64,000 nt of DNA from Streptomyces sp. QL37 (GTDB taxonomy: Bacteria; Actinomycetota; Actinomycetes; Streptomycetales; Streptomycetaceae): NCBI RefSeq assembly GCF_002941025.1, contig NZ_PTJS01000001.1, forward strand, positions 5,337,472 through 5,401,471, written 5' to 3'. Both the position numbers and the translations under genes were made by a program. The notes under the pieces are model-generated. The model worked only from the letters and a program-made list of their open reading frames with translations, did not search any database and was not told the DNA's origin. Shown piece by piece: positions 51,151 through 60,287 of this stretch (its first letter is position 1; each line of letters begins with the position of its first letter).

Positions 51151-52158
51151 CTAGCTGTATTGCCCTGTGAGCTTGCTGAGTGCCCTCATCGCGTCGTACT
51201 CGATGCGCGAGAGCTCGTGGAGGATCGAGCCGGCCCGCGTGAGACGGGTCGCGTCGCCGGATTCACCTGCCGTCGCGACGAGCGCGGCCACCTCCGTCCA
51301 GAGGGTGGCGGCCTCGGCGTACAGGCCCCGGCCGGTGCGCAGATGACCGCTGTCGATCAGCTGGGCACTCTCGGCCAGGAAGTCCCGGTAGAGATTCCGG
51401 AACAGGGCGCCGCCGGTGCCCGCCCTCTCCATGAGGGCGGCTGCCTGTGGCAGGTCCCGCCCCGGACTGTCGGTGCGCCGGAGCCACTTGGGCACCTGTC
51501 CTGCCGCCTTCTCGATGCCCCGGTGCCCCAGGTTCGCGATGGGCGGGTTCAGGAACGCGTCGGCGCAGGCCCTGATCGCGGGAACGATCCGGTCCTGCGG
51601 CGACGCCGGTCCGCCGGGCGCCGTGAGGGTGAAGGAGCGGTGCTTGGCGGTCATGGGACCGCGCTCGGCCCTGGCCCTTGCCAGGGAGGCGAGGCCGGTC
51701 GAGACGGCTCCGCCCTGCGCCTCGGTGTCCACCAGGTAGGCGTCCTCGTCGTCGTAGCCGTACATGGCCACGATGTGCCCGCCGAAGTGCACCCCGGTGC
51801 GGAAGTAGTCCAGGTGGTAACTGTCGAGCTGGAGGCCGACCGGCCGGCCGGCGTCGATGGGTGCCGCCACGTTCTGCCACGCCTTGCGCGCGGAGGTGGT
51901 CTCCCCGACCCGCAGTTCGAGCCCCAGCCCGGCGGCCAGGTTCCTGGTGAGCTCGAACGGCTTGACCCGGCCTCCCAGGAAGGGGAAGCCCATGCCCTTG
52001 CTGTCCCAGTAGATGAAGGACAGCCCGGAGCCCAGCCCGAACAGCATGGGCTCGGACAGGTCGAGACCCTCGTGCCGCAGCAGCACGCCGAGCGCCGTCG
52101 TCTCGCAGTGCCGCATGCCGCGGGGGTCGATGCCTTCCACCATGGTCATGCCGCTCAT
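51151..52158 (-). CDS. BtrH N-terminal-type / DUF4872 protein
   Basis: 335 residues. The first half (HCETTALGVLLRHEGLDLSE, GLGSGLSFIYWDSKGMGF, GGHIVAMYGYDDEDAYLVDT) matches the BtrH N-terminal domain, a papain-like fold with Cys18, His and Asp candidates; the second half is the helical DUF4872 region. BtrH is an acyltransferase in butirosin synthesis, but here no aminoglycoside genes are near. GAGGAAG stands before ATG 52158. It follows the SMI1 gene by 54 bp. Confidence 0.75.
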   Translation of the reverse strand: MSGMTMVEGIDPRGMRHCETTALGVLLRHEGLDLSEPMLFGLGSGLSFIYWDSKGMGFPFLGGRVKPFELTRNLAAGLGLELRVGETTSARKAWQNVAAPIDAGRPVGLQLDSYHLDYFRTGVHFGGHIVAMYGYDDEDAYLVDTEAQGGAVSTGLASLARARAERGPMTAKHRSFTLTAPGGPASPQDRIVPAIRACADAFLNPPIANLGHRGIEKAAGQVPKWLRRTDSPGRDLPQAAALMERAGTGGALFRNLYRDFLAESAQLIDSGHLRTGRGLYAEAATLWTEVAALVATAGESGDATRLTRAGSILHELSRIEYDAMRALSKLTGQYS

Positions 52159-52212
52159 TCTTCCTCCCTCACGGGACGACGGCGCCGCAACGCGGCTGGC
52201 GTACGGCCGTGT

Positions 52213-54108
52213 TCAGGAACGGTGCCGCACGAAGCGGATGTACGCGAACGACTCGCCCTCGCGCGGCGCCCGGGTCCAGGAGCGGGTGGTGAACGTATGG
52301 AGACTCCCTCGGGTCAGCGCGAAGCGCGGGAGCGACAGCCCGAGTTCGGCGTGCAGGGTCTCCAGCACACGCAGTTCGTCGTACGGCTCGGACCCCTCCG
52401 GGCGGAACAGCCGTGCGGGGTCCAGGGCCTCGGGTATCGCGCCGGAGCGCTGGATGTCCGTACCCCGCACGGTGAACGCGTAGAGCTCCTCGCCCTGTTC
52501 GGCCACCGACAGGTGGAACGCGGTGGGGTGGCCCTCCGGGTGCATGCGCGCGGGGTCGCGCCACACCACCACCACGCGGCCGGCGGCGGAGGCGTCCGGA
52601 GCGGGGGACACGAACCGTTCGTTCAGGTGGTTGGGGTTGCCGTCGAAGGCGAAGGCCCACCCCTCGGCGGTGCGCCCGACGGCGACCACGGCCCGGTCCT
52701 CCCAAGGCTCCGAGTGTTCCGTCTCCGGCGCGGGCCGCCGCCAGGACGCCGTGCTCTGATCCGCGGGCGCGCCCAGGCGGGCGCCTTCCCCACCGATCAG
52801 GGCGGGCAGGCGGCTGGGGTCGGCCCCCTCGACCCAGACACAGCGGTATCCGTCGGACGCCCGCCGGTTCGCGACGGGCTCCGACAGCCAGGCGAGCCCC
52901 GTCGGGTCGAGATCGGGTACGGGCTCGGGGGCGGGGCCCGTCTCGCCGGCCCGTGGTGTCGCGAGGATCTCCCGCCCGCGCTCCGGGGTGATCAGCGGGC
53001 CCAGGACCGGATCGGCGAGCAGGCCGACCGGAGCGATCAGTGAGGGCCCGGGAGCCTCCCACAGCGGGAGCGCGTCCCGCAGGATCCGCCACGCGGCGTC
53101 GGACGCCCCCCAGCGGGCCGGCTCCCGGGCCTCGGCGACGGCCCTGCCCCACGGGCCGGGGGGCTCGTAGCGATGGGTGCCGTCACGCATCGCGCCCAGT
53201 ACGGCCTCGGCGGTCTCCCGGGCGACCCCTCGGGCGGCCATCATGCCGAGCCAGTGGTCGTCCCCGCCCAGCCGCCATTCGCCGCGGGCCGGTTCCATGG
53301 CCTGTAGGGGGAGGATCTCGGGCAGATAGAGGGGGTCGGCCACCAGGTAGCCGTAATCCTTCGAAGCGCGCGGCGCCAGCAGATGCCGGAGCTGGTACAG
53401 CAGGACGGCGCTCCGCGGCCGTCCGAAGGACAGCGCCTCCTCGAGCAGGGGCAGGGCCTCCTCGTGGCGTCCGCGCAGGGCCAGCAGCCGGGCCTCCTCG
53501 ACGTGGGCGTCCTGGGTGCGGGTGGTCGCGTTGACGAACTCGGGCCTGTGCGCCCGGTCGCCGTGGAAACTGCGGTACATGGCCTCCATGTACGCGCGGA
53601 ACGACGGGTAGCGGGCCGGGTATTCACCGCCCCAGCCCTTGTAGACGTAGAGCGCCCACTCGCCGTCCTGGTCGCTGTCGCCCGGGTCGAGCAGGGCGTA
53701 CGTCATGTCGGAGTCCGTCTCCAGCTGTAGCGCCCGACGCCACATCCCGGCCAGCAGGACCTCCTCCTCGCGCGGGTTGGCGCCCAGGCTCTCCTCGTAC
53801 AGCGGGGTCATGTCGAACGGATCGTTGAACCAGCCGATGTCCGCGACGCCGCCGAGCTGATAGACGCCGGCCATCTGGGACACGTCCCACCCGTCGCTCA
53901 CGGCCAGGAACTCCCGGTACGAGGGCGGCAGCCGCCGCCCCAGCCGCTTCTCGGCCGCGGCGATCGCGGCCTCGTCCGCCCCGGGTCTGCCCCGGCTGAC
54001 GAGGGTCTGTCCGTCCTCGTCCTCGTCCTCCTCCTCGTCCTCGCTGGGGATCCACTCCTCCTGCCAACGCCCGAGGAATGTGTGCCAGTTGAAAGACTCG
54101 CTGCTCAT
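52213..54108 (-). CDS. SMI1/KNR4-family protein, long
   Basis: 631 residues. An acidic run (EDEEEDEDEDG) near residue 25, then the SMI1/KNR4 core (AAEKRLGRRLPPSYREFLAV, GWDVSQMAGVYQLGGV) at 45-190, a helical middle and a C-terminal region with RAVVAVGRTAEGWAFAFDGNP. SMI1 proteins are often immunity proteins to polymorphic toxins, but no toxin gene is next to it. No ribosome binding site at ATG 54108, so the start is uncertain. Confidence 0.75.
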   Translation of the reverse strand: MSSESFNWHTFLGRWQEEWIPSEDEEEDEDEDGQTLVSRGRPGADEAAIAAAEKRLGRRLPPSYREFLAVSDGWDVSQMAGVYQLGGVADIGWFNDPFDMTPLYEESLGANPREEEVLLAGMWRRALQLETDSDMTYALLDPGDSDQDGEWALYVYKGWGGEYPARYPSFRAYMEAMYRSFHGDRAHRPEFVNATTRTQDAHVEEARLLALRGRHEEALPLLEEALSFGRPRSAVLLYQLRHLLAPRASKDYGYLVADPLYLPEILPLQAMEPARGEWRLGGDDHWLGMMAARGVARETAEAVLGAMRDGTHRYEPPGPWGRAVAEAREPARWGASDAAWRILRDALPLWEAPGPSLIAPVGLLADPVLGPLITPERGREILATPRAGETGPAPEPVPDLDPTGLAWLSEPVANRRASDGYRCVWVEGADPSRLPALIGGEGARLGAPADQSTASWRRPAPETEHSEPWEDRAVVAVGRTAEGWAFAFDGNPNHLNERFVSPAPDASAAGRVVVVWRDPARMHPEGHPTAFHLSVAEQGEELYAFTVRGTDIQRSGAIPEALDPARLFRPEGSEPYDELRVLETLHAELGLSLPRFALTRGSLHTFTTRSWTRAPREGESFAYIRFVRHRS

Positions 54109-54417
54109 GACCGAATGGTGTCACCGGGCACTGACAACAGCGGAGGGCGGAGCTCGGTCGAGCCGAGCGGGGGCGGCGGGCCGCCTGCGTACGCGGTAGG
54201 GAGATCCGCCGCAGATGAGCCGGGCCCTGAGCCGCAGGCGGCGAAGGGGGCGTGGCCCGCTGAGCCGTGCACGGCGCCGGGTCACTGATCGTCCCCGAGC
54301 GGATGCGCTCTTGCCGGGGCCGATCAGTTTCGCGATGGTGTGAATGTCGCGCACCGCAGGGGAGTGCGAGTGCCCGCTGCTCGTCAGGCTTCACCGAAGA
54401 AGGAAGGCGGATGCGGG
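54109..54417. other. Intergenic region between SMI1 and LGFP genes
   Basis: 309 bp between divergent genes. GC-rich, no convincing ORF or hairpin. GTTTCGCGATGG and GAATGTCGCGC near 54330 are weak repeats only. Confidence 0.4.
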
Positions 54418-54912
54418 ATGAATCCCGATGCAGTTGTCCGGCGAGAGATCCGAGGCCGGATCGCCACAGTCCTGGGCCTGCTCGGCCTGTTGGCGGGCGT
54501 GCTTGTCATGTCGTCCGCGTCGCCCGCGCGGGCCACCCCCTACTGCGGGACCAGAACCGAGGTCGGAGGGGCCATCGAGCAGACGTACATCCACTTGGGC
54601 GGCCCCGGAGGGACGCTCGGGTGCCCACTCACGGTCGAGCTGGTCAATCCCGACAACGTCGGCCGCCGTCAGCAGTTCGACCACGGAACGGTCTATTGGT
54701 CTCCGCGCAGCGGCGCTTACCCGGTCTGGGGCTACATCGGCGACCACTGGTGCACCCACGGGTGCGAGGCGGGATGGAGGGGCTACCCGACTTCCTACGA
54801 GTACACGGTAGGCAGCGAGATCCGTCAGAACTTCCAGTGCACGGTGATTCACTTCCAGAACCTCGGTGGGGGTACGACGAAAACTTGGTCGGATCCGAAC
54901 ATCTGTGTCTGA
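54418..54912 (+). CDS. Secreted LGFP-repeat protein
   Basis: 164 residues. Signal peptide (RREIRGRIATVLGLLGLLAG, cleavage near ARA-TP at ~37-40), then LGFP-type repeats: TYIHLGGPGGTLGCPLT, FDHGTVYWSPRSGAYPVWG. Four Cys in the mature part may form disulfides. LGFP repeats are found in actinobacterial cell-wall-associated proteins. ATG 54418 with GGAAGGCGG upstream; the longer frame from 54340 is not supported. Confidence 0.75.
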   Translation: MNPDAVVRREIRGRIATVLGLLGLLAGVLVMSSASPARATPYCGTRTEVGGAIEQTYIHLGGPGGTLGCPLTVELVNPDNVGRRQQFDHGTVYWSPRSGAYPVWGYIGDHWCTHGCEAGWRGYPTSYEYTVGSEIRQNFQCTVIHFQNLGGGTTKTWSDPNICV

Positions 54913-54921
54913 CCGCCCCTT

Positions 54922-57507
54922 CTATTCGCCCGCCGTGGCGGTCAGTTCGGCCACCCCCGCAGGCTTCTCCGCGTCGGCCGAGCGGACCGTGAGCCTGACC
55001 TGGCGGGCTGTGACGCCCGGTTCGTACGGGCGCCAGGTGCGGCCGTCCAGGGAGGTCTCCAGGGTGTGGGAGGCGGGTGCGACGTCCGTCCAGCGCGGTG
55101 TCAGTGAGGCGATCCGGGTCACGTGGCGCAGCGGCACCGTCAGCGTGCCCGTCGCGCCGTCCGGTGACCAGGAGGTCGACGGGCTGCCGTCGACCGCCGC
55201 CCCGGCGTACAGGCCGGGAGCCTCCGAGGTGGCCGTCGCCGGGCGGCAGCGGGCCGCGTCGGATGTCGGGGCCAGGTCGGGGCGGCGGGTGGGGAGCGTG
55301 AGGGTGCCGGAGAGGCGGCGCGGGCCGGCCGGGGTGTGGACCGTGAAGGGCTCGCCGTCCGTCAGCCGGACCGTGGTCGTCCGGGGGCCGACGGCGATGT
55401 CGTACGTGCGGCCCCGGTAGCGCAGCCCGGTCAGCTCCACGCCCTCGCGGAGCTGCGGGGGCAGCAGCGGGTCGAGGCGCACGCCGTCCTCGCGGAGCCT
55501 GAGGCCGGTCAGGCCGTGTGTGAAGACCTGGAGGAAGCCGCCCTTGCCGGTGAGGAAGTCCTCGGCGGGGAAGCCCGAGAGCGGGTCCTGGGCACCGGAC
55601 TTCTCGCCCCGGGCCTCGGAGAAGAGGTTGTACGGGCCGCGGACGAACGGGCGTACGGCGCGCTGGAGGTACGTGTACGTGGCGCAGCCCGGTTCCCCGA
55701 TCGCGGCCGCGTCGATGGCGTGCACCGAGTCGGTCATCGCGGGGCCGTCGGGGTCGGTGCGGGCCGCGTAGTAGTCGAGCGTCGCCGCGGCCGCGCCCTC
55801 CTCCATCGGCCACTCCAGCGGGTAGATCAGCAGCACCGTGTCGGCCTGCTTGATGGTCGAGCCGTTGTAGCCGGCGTACTGGAGGAAGAGCTTCCGCTCG
55901 GCGTCGTACGGGATGCGCAGACCGTCGGCGACCCTGGTCCAGCCGGCGGGGGCCTGGTGCCCGAGGAGCCCGGCGGCGCGGGTGGCGTTGCGCAGAGCGG
56001 TGGCGGCGACCGCGTTGGTGAAGACGCCGTCCGTGACGCCGTTGCTGTATTCGTCGGGGCCGGCGACGTTCTTCACCGAGTAGCTTCCGTCGGCGTTGGC
56101 CGTGGCGCGCGACTGCCAGAAGTCGGCGATGCCCTTGAGCAGCGGCCAGCCCCGGCCGGCGAGCCAGGCGCGGTCACCGGTGGCCAGGTAGTACTGCCAG
56201 ACGGCGAGCGAGATGTCGCCCTGGAGATGGTTCTGGGTGAGGCAGTGCGGCGGGTCCCAGCTCTGGCACTCGGAGTCGAGGCGCCCCTTGCTCGCGCTCG
56301 TCCAGGGGTAGAACAGCCCTGCGTGGCCCAGCTTCTCGGCGTTCGCGCGGGCGGCGTCCCGGGTGCGGTAGCGGTACTCGACGACCGAGCGGGCCAGGTC
56401 GGGGCGGGTCGCGAGCAGCCCCGGGTACATCCAGGTCTCGGCGTCCCAGAACACCATGCCCGCGTAGTTGTCGCTGGTCAGCCCGGCCGGGGCGATGCTG
56501 TCCGAGGAACCGGTCCGGGTGTTCGCGAGGAGCCCGTACTGCGCGGCCCGCAGCCAGGCCTGAAGGTCCGGGCTGCCCGGTGTCCTGACGTCGGAGGCCC
56601 AGGCCTGACGCCAGGCCGCCGCGTTGGAGGCGAGGACCCCGGACCAGCCGCGCCGGGCCGCGCGGTCCGCCGCCGCCCCGGCGGAGGCGAACGGGGTGCG
56701 TGAGGTGAGGGCGGTGTCGACGCCGACGTACTTCTCGAAGGTGTACGAGTGTCCGGCCCTCACCCGGGCGGTGCGGGCGCCGACCGTGCCCCGCTGGGCG
56801 ATCGCCCCCTCCGTGCCCGTGCCGAGCGTCCGGAAGGTGCCGTCGCCGGCGACCGTCACCCGGCGCGCCCCGCGCTCGTCCAGCCGGCCCGTGACCGTCG
56901 CGGTGCCGCTCCAGCGCGGGGTCATCCGCAGGCGTACGGCGCCGGTGTGCACGTCGGAGCGGTCGGCCAGCACCTCGTAGGTCAGGTCGGTCGCGCGGCC
57001 GTCGGCCGTGGTCCACCGCAGCGAGGTGACCACCACACCGCAGCGCAGGTGGAGGGTCTGGCGGTAGCGGGAGACGCGGCCGGCGGGGGTGGCGGAGCCG
57101 TACGTCTCGGAGCCGACGCGCACGTCGAGCGAGGTCCAGGAGGGCAGCGCGGCGATCACCTCGCGGCCCCCGGCGAGGCCCTTGTCGCGGGCGTGGAGCC
57201 CGGAGACGAAGGCTCCGTCGTACCGTGGTGTGTAGAGGGGCCAGCCCGTCTTCCCGCCCGTGGCGGCGTATCCGGCGCCGGTGGCGGGCACCCGGTGGCC
57301 CAGGTAGCCGTTGCCGACGTAGGGGTCGTATCCCGCGGCCTCGCCGAAGGTGGTGGACGTCGGTGCCCACGAGGCGTCGGGGCGCGTGCCCGTCCGGTCG
57401 CACACCGGATCCGGGGCGGACCCGGCGGCGTGCGAGAGCAGCGGCAGGGGGAGGACCAACGCGCCCGCGACGACCGGCGCGAGGAGAGAGATGCGCTTGA
57501 GGCTCAC
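54922..57507 (-). CDS. Secreted glycoside hydrolase family 65 protein
   Basis: 861 residues. Signal peptide (LKRISLLAPVVAGALVLPL), GH65 N-terminal beta-sandwich (YDPYVGNGYLGHRVP), (alpha/alpha)6 barrel with WDAETWMYPGLL and the general acid Glu in VAGPDEYSNG, and a C-terminal discoidin-like domain (VDGSPSTSWSPDGATG, LETSLDGRTWRPYEPG). Acts on trehalose-like or other alpha-glucosides; hydrolase rather than phosphorylase is suggested by secretion. GTG 57507 has TACCTT (minus, 57514-57519) 6 nt away. The open frame continuing to 58059 is a shadow. Confidence 0.85.
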   Translation of the reverse strand: MSLKRISLLAPVVAGALVLPLPLLSHAAGSAPDPVCDRTGTRPDASWAPTSTTFGEAAGYDPYVGNGYLGHRVPATGAGYAATGGKTGWPLYTPRYDGAFVSGLHARDKGLAGGREVIAALPSWTSLDVRVGSETYGSATPAGRVSRYRQTLHLRCGVVVTSLRWTTADGRATDLTYEVLADRSDVHTGAVRLRMTPRWSGTATVTGRLDERGARRVTVAGDGTFRTLGTGTEGAIAQRGTVGARTARVRAGHSYTFEKYVGVDTALTSRTPFASAGAAADRAARRGWSGVLASNAAAWRQAWASDVRTPGSPDLQAWLRAAQYGLLANTRTGSSDSIAPAGLTSDNYAGMVFWDAETWMYPGLLATRPDLARSVVEYRYRTRDAARANAEKLGHAGLFYPWTSASKGRLDSECQSWDPPHCLTQNHLQGDISLAVWQYYLATGDRAWLAGRGWPLLKGIADFWQSRATANADGSYSVKNVAGPDEYSNGVTDGVFTNAVAATALRNATRAAGLLGHQAPAGWTRVADGLRIPYDAERKLFLQYAGYNGSTIKQADTVLLIYPLEWPMEEGAAAATLDYYAARTDPDGPAMTDSVHAIDAAAIGEPGCATYTYLQRAVRPFVRGPYNLFSEARGEKSGAQDPLSGFPAEDFLTGKGGFLQVFTHGLTGLRLREDGVRLDPLLPPQLREGVELTGLRYRGRTYDIAVGPRTTTVRLTDGEPFTVHTPAGPRRLSGTLTLPTRRPDLAPTSDAARCRPATATSEAPGLYAGAAVDGSPSTSWSPDGATGTLTVPLRHVTRIASLTPRWTDVAPASHTLETSLDGRTWRPYEPGVTARQVRLTVRSADAEKPAGVAELTATAGE

Positions 57508-57597
57508 CCCACGAAGGTAGGGAAGACGACGCCGCCGGTGCGGTACCGGCGCGCGGGACGAGCGGACCGGTCCACGACCGGAGGCAGGGAGAGCGGC

Positions 57598-58080
57598 ATG
57601 TCCTATCCGGAACCCGTCTACACGGACGGCGCGGGCGAGATCAGCGCGACGTACCGTCCGGCCGACACCGCCCCGAATCTGCTGACACGCAGCGGCGGAT
57701 CCACCCACTACCTGGCCACGACGGAGTCGACGCACGGCGAATTCGGGCTGTACCGGATCAACATGGGCCCCAAGGCGGGCGGGCCGGCCGAGCACTACCA
57801 CCGGTCGATCTCCGAGTCGTTCTTCATCCTCGACGGGACGGTGCGGATCTACGACGGCGAGCGATGGGTCGACGCCACCCAGGGCGACTTCCTGTACGTG
57901 CCCCAGGGCGGCCTGCACGCCTTCCGCAACGACTCCGAGGAACCCGCTTCCATGCTGCTGCTCTTCACGCCGGGAGCGCCCCGTGAGGAGTACTTCGAGA
58001 AGGTCGGGCAGGTCTCCGACTGGCCCGAGAAGCAGCGGGCGGAGTTCTTCATCAAGCACGACACGTACTGGACGGGCTGA
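57598..58080 (+). CDS. Cupin-domain protein
   Basis: 160 residues with cupin motif 1 AEHYHRSISESFFILDG (His, His, Glu metal ligands) and motif 2 GDFLYVPQGGLHAFRN. Single-domain cupin; enzyme or sensor, role unknown. AGGGAGAG precedes ATG 57598. Convergent with the PLP-enzyme gene, whose stop is 4 bp away. Confidence 0.8.
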   Translation: MSYPEPVYTDGAGEISATYRPADTAPNLLTRSGGSTHYLATTESTHGEFGLYRINMGPKAGGPAEHYHRSISESFFILDGTVRIYDGERWVDATQGDFLYVPQGGLHAFRNDSEEPASMLLLFTPGAPREEYFEKVGQVSDWPEKQRAEFFIKHDTYWTG

Positions 58081-58084
58081 GGCC

Positions 58085-59200
58085 CTACGGCGCGAGGCCC
58101 GTCTTGAGGCCCGCGCCGCAGAGCGGCACGACCACGCTGCGGTCCGTCACGCCGCCCACGGCCGCCCAGCAGGCGACCCCGGTCGTCTCGACGAAGAGGC
58201 CGCGCCGGGCCAGATCCCTCTGTGCCGCGCGGATCTGGTCCTCCGTCACCGTCAGGAAGGTGCCGCCCGACTCCCGGACGGCGGCGAGGATCTGCCCGGC
58301 CCGTGGCGGCCGGGGGATGGCGATCCCCTCGGCGAGGGTGGCCCGCGCCCGGCCCGGGACTCCGGACAGCCCCTCGGCCCCCGCCCGGAACGCCGCGGCC
58401 AGCGGGGACACCGCGTCGGCCTGTACGGCGATCAGGGCCGGCCCGCGGTCGATCAGGCCGTGGGCGAGGAGTTCCGCGGTGGCGAGGGCGGCGCCCAGGA
58501 GCAGGGTGCCGTTGCCGACCGGTACGGCGATGGCATCGGGCAGGGTGCCGCCGAGCTCTTCCCAGATCTCGTAGACGTACGTCTTGGTGCCGTGCAGGAA
58601 ATACGGGTTGAAGACGTGCGAGGCGTAGAAGGTGCCGGGTACGTCCGCGGCCGCCCGCGCGGCGGCCGCAGCGGCCTCGCGGCCGCCGGGCACGGTCTCC
58701 GGCCGCGCACCGTGGGCGCGGATCTGCTCGGTCTTCTTGGGTGAGGTCCCCTCGGGCACGTAGACCGTGCACGGCAGCCCGGCCCGGGCGCAGTACGCGG
58801 CGACGGCGGTTCCCGCGTTGCCGCTGCTGTCCGCGACCACCCGGTCCGGGGAGAGCCTGCTGGCCAGCTCGGCCAGCATGACCGCGCCGCGGTCCTTGAA
58901 GGAGAGCGTGGGCATCAGGTAGTCGAGCTTGGCCGAGACCCGGTCCGTGAGCGGGACCAGGGGGGTCCGGCCCTCGCCCAGGGAGACCGACGGGGCGGCG
59001 AGGGGCAGCGCCTCCTCGTAACGCCACAGCGAATTGACGCGTCCGCCCAGTGCGTCGAGGCGGACCGGCGGCAGGGCACCGGTGTCGAGGTCCCAGGGCC
59101 CTCCGCAGACCGGGCAGCACCAGGCGGTCGTGGAGGGGTCGGCCCGGGCTCCGTCCCGTGGGCAGAGATAGCTCGCCGAGGGCACTCGGGTGTCCACCAT
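58085..59200 (-). CDS. Threonine-synthase-like PLP-dependent enzyme
   Basis: 371 residues of fold-type II PLP enzyme. N-terminal zinc-ribbon-like cysteines (LCPRDG, WCCPVCGG), PLP lysine in TLSFKDRG, phosphate-binding SSGNAGTA and GNGTLLLGAAL. Threonine synthase or a related lyase/racemase; threonine synthase proper is usually in the hom-thrC-thrB cluster, so this is a paralogue. AAGGGA stands 8 nt before ATG 59200. Divergent from GntR. Confidence 0.8.
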   Translation of the reverse strand: MVDTRVPSASYLCPRDGARADPSTTAWCCPVCGGPWDLDTGALPPVRLDALGGRVNSLWRYEEALPLAAPSVSLGEGRTPLVPLTDRVSAKLDYLMPTLSFKDRGAVMLAELASRLSPDRVVADSSGNAGTAVAAYCARAGLPCTVYVPEGTSPKKTEQIRAHGARPETVPGGREAAAAAARAAADVPGTFYASHVFNPYFLHGTKTYVYEIWEELGGTLPDAIAVPVGNGTLLLGAALATAELLAHGLIDRGPALIAVQADAVSPLAAAFRAGAEGLSGVPGRARATLAEGIAIPRPPRAGQILAAVRESGGTFLTVTEDQIRAAQRDLARRGLFVETTGVACWAAVGGVTDRSVVVPLCGAGLKTGLAP

Positions 59201-59291
59201 GGGGTGAGTCCCTTCGGTATGCGCAGGTGGGCGGGGAATCATCACTTCGAGTGAAACCCTGGCCTGTGCTTGCGGTACTCAACCCACGGTT

Positions 59292-59321
59292 GCAACGCTG
59301 TTGCTGTCTGTCAACCTGTTG
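59292..59321. promoter_or_regulatory. CAAC/GTTG palindromes before the GntR gene
   Basis: GCAAC-GCT-GTTGC (59292-59304) and CAAC-CT-GTTG (59312-59321), one just before the GTG start of the GntR regulator. Likely autoregulatory operators that also serve the divergent PLP-enzyme gene. Confidence 0.45.
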
Positions 59322-59331
59322 GGAGTGGCCT

Positions 59332-60084
59332 GTGCCTTTCGGTGAGCAGCCCGCCTATCTGCGCGTGGCGAGCGATCTCAGGGAGAAGATCGTCAACGGC
59401 GCGCTGCCGCCCCATACCCGCCTGCCGTCGCAGGCCCGTATCCGTGAGGAGTACGGCGTCTCGGACACCGTGGCGCTGGAGGCCCGCAAGGTGCTGATGG
59501 CCGAGGGGCTCGTCGAGGGCCGCTCGGGCTCGGGCACGTATGTGCGCGCGCGTCCGGTCCCGCGCCGGATCGCCCGCTCCGGCTACCGGTCGGGAGCGGG
59601 GGCCAGCCCGTTCCGCCAGGAACAGACGGCGGAAGGCGCGCGGGGGACCTGGGAGTCCCGCAGCGAGCAGGAGGGGGCGAGTGCCGGGATCGCCGAGCGG
59701 CTCGGGATCGAGCCGGGCGACCGCGTGATGCGTACGAGGTACGTCTTCCGGGAGGCGGGCGAGGCGATGATGCTGTCCACCTCCTGGGAGCCCCTGGCCG
59801 TCACGGGGCGTACGCCGGTAATGCTGCCGGAGGAGGGTCCGCTGGGCGGCTGCGGCGTCGTCGACCGCATGGCGGCGATCGACGTCGTCGTGGACAACGT
59901 GGCGGAGGAGGTCGGCGCGCGCCCCGGCCTGGCGGAGGAGCTCCTGACGCTCGGCGGGGTGCCGGGCCACGTGGTGATGGTGATCTCGCGGACGTACTAC
60001 GCCTCGGGGATGGCGGTGGAGACGGCCGATGTGGTCGTGCCCGCCGACCGCTACAGGATTGCCTACCATCTGCCGGTCAAGTAG
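59332..60084 (+). CDS. GntR/HutC-family transcriptional regulator
   Basis: 250 residues. Winged HTH at 8-75 (YLRVASDLREKIVNGALPPH, YGVSDTVALEARKVLMAEGL, GRSGSGTYV) and a UTRA effector domain with LGIEPGDRVMRTRYVF. GTG 59332 has GGGAG 6 nt upstream. Sits between the divergent PLP enzyme and the permease; it may control both. Confidence 0.88.
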   Translation: MPFGEQPAYLRVASDLREKIVNGALPPHTRLPSQARIREEYGVSDTVALEARKVLMAEGLVEGRSGSGTYVRARPVPRRIARSGYRSGAGASPFRQEQTAEGARGTWESRSEQEGASAGIAERLGIEPGDRVMRTRYVFREAGEAMMLSTSWEPLAVTGRTPVMLPEEGPLGGCGVVDRMAAIDVVVDNVAEEVGARPGLAEELLTLGGVPGHVVMVISRTYYASGMAVETADVVVPADRYRIAYHLPVK

Positions 60085-60238
60085 CCGCCGGGACGGGCGG
60101 GGTGACAGGTGGGACGGCTGTGGTGACCGCTGGGAGCGACAGCCTGTCCGCACCGGTTGACGCGGAGTTTACGAACCGGCGCCGCGCGTAACCCGCGGGC
60201 AACCGTCCGCCGCATTCCCTTGTCATGTCCAAGTCCTA

Positions 60239-60282
60239 ACTTCCCGTTCGTCACCCGCACACCGGACCGACGAACGGGAAGT
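60239..60282 (+). promoter_or_regulatory. Leader hairpin sequestering the permease ribosome binding site
   Basis: Perfect 14-bp stem (60239-60252 with 60269-60282), 16-nt loop. The GGGAAG ribosome binding site (60276-60281) of the permease is inside the 3' arm, 6 nt before ATG 60288. No U-tract follows, so translational rather than transcriptional control is suggested. Confidence 0.6.
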
Positions 60283-60287
60283 CACCG

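Noticed and set aside
51151..52158. Part of a butirosin-like antibiotic cluster
   Set aside because: Only a BtrH-like domain is present; neighbours are SMI1 and an alpha/beta hydrolase, with no aminoglycoside genes.
49795..53043. Plus-strand open frame of 1082 codons over TetR, hydrolase, BtrH-like and SMI1 genes
   Set aside because: Low-complexity Gly/Arg/Val shadow of four recognisable minus-strand genes.
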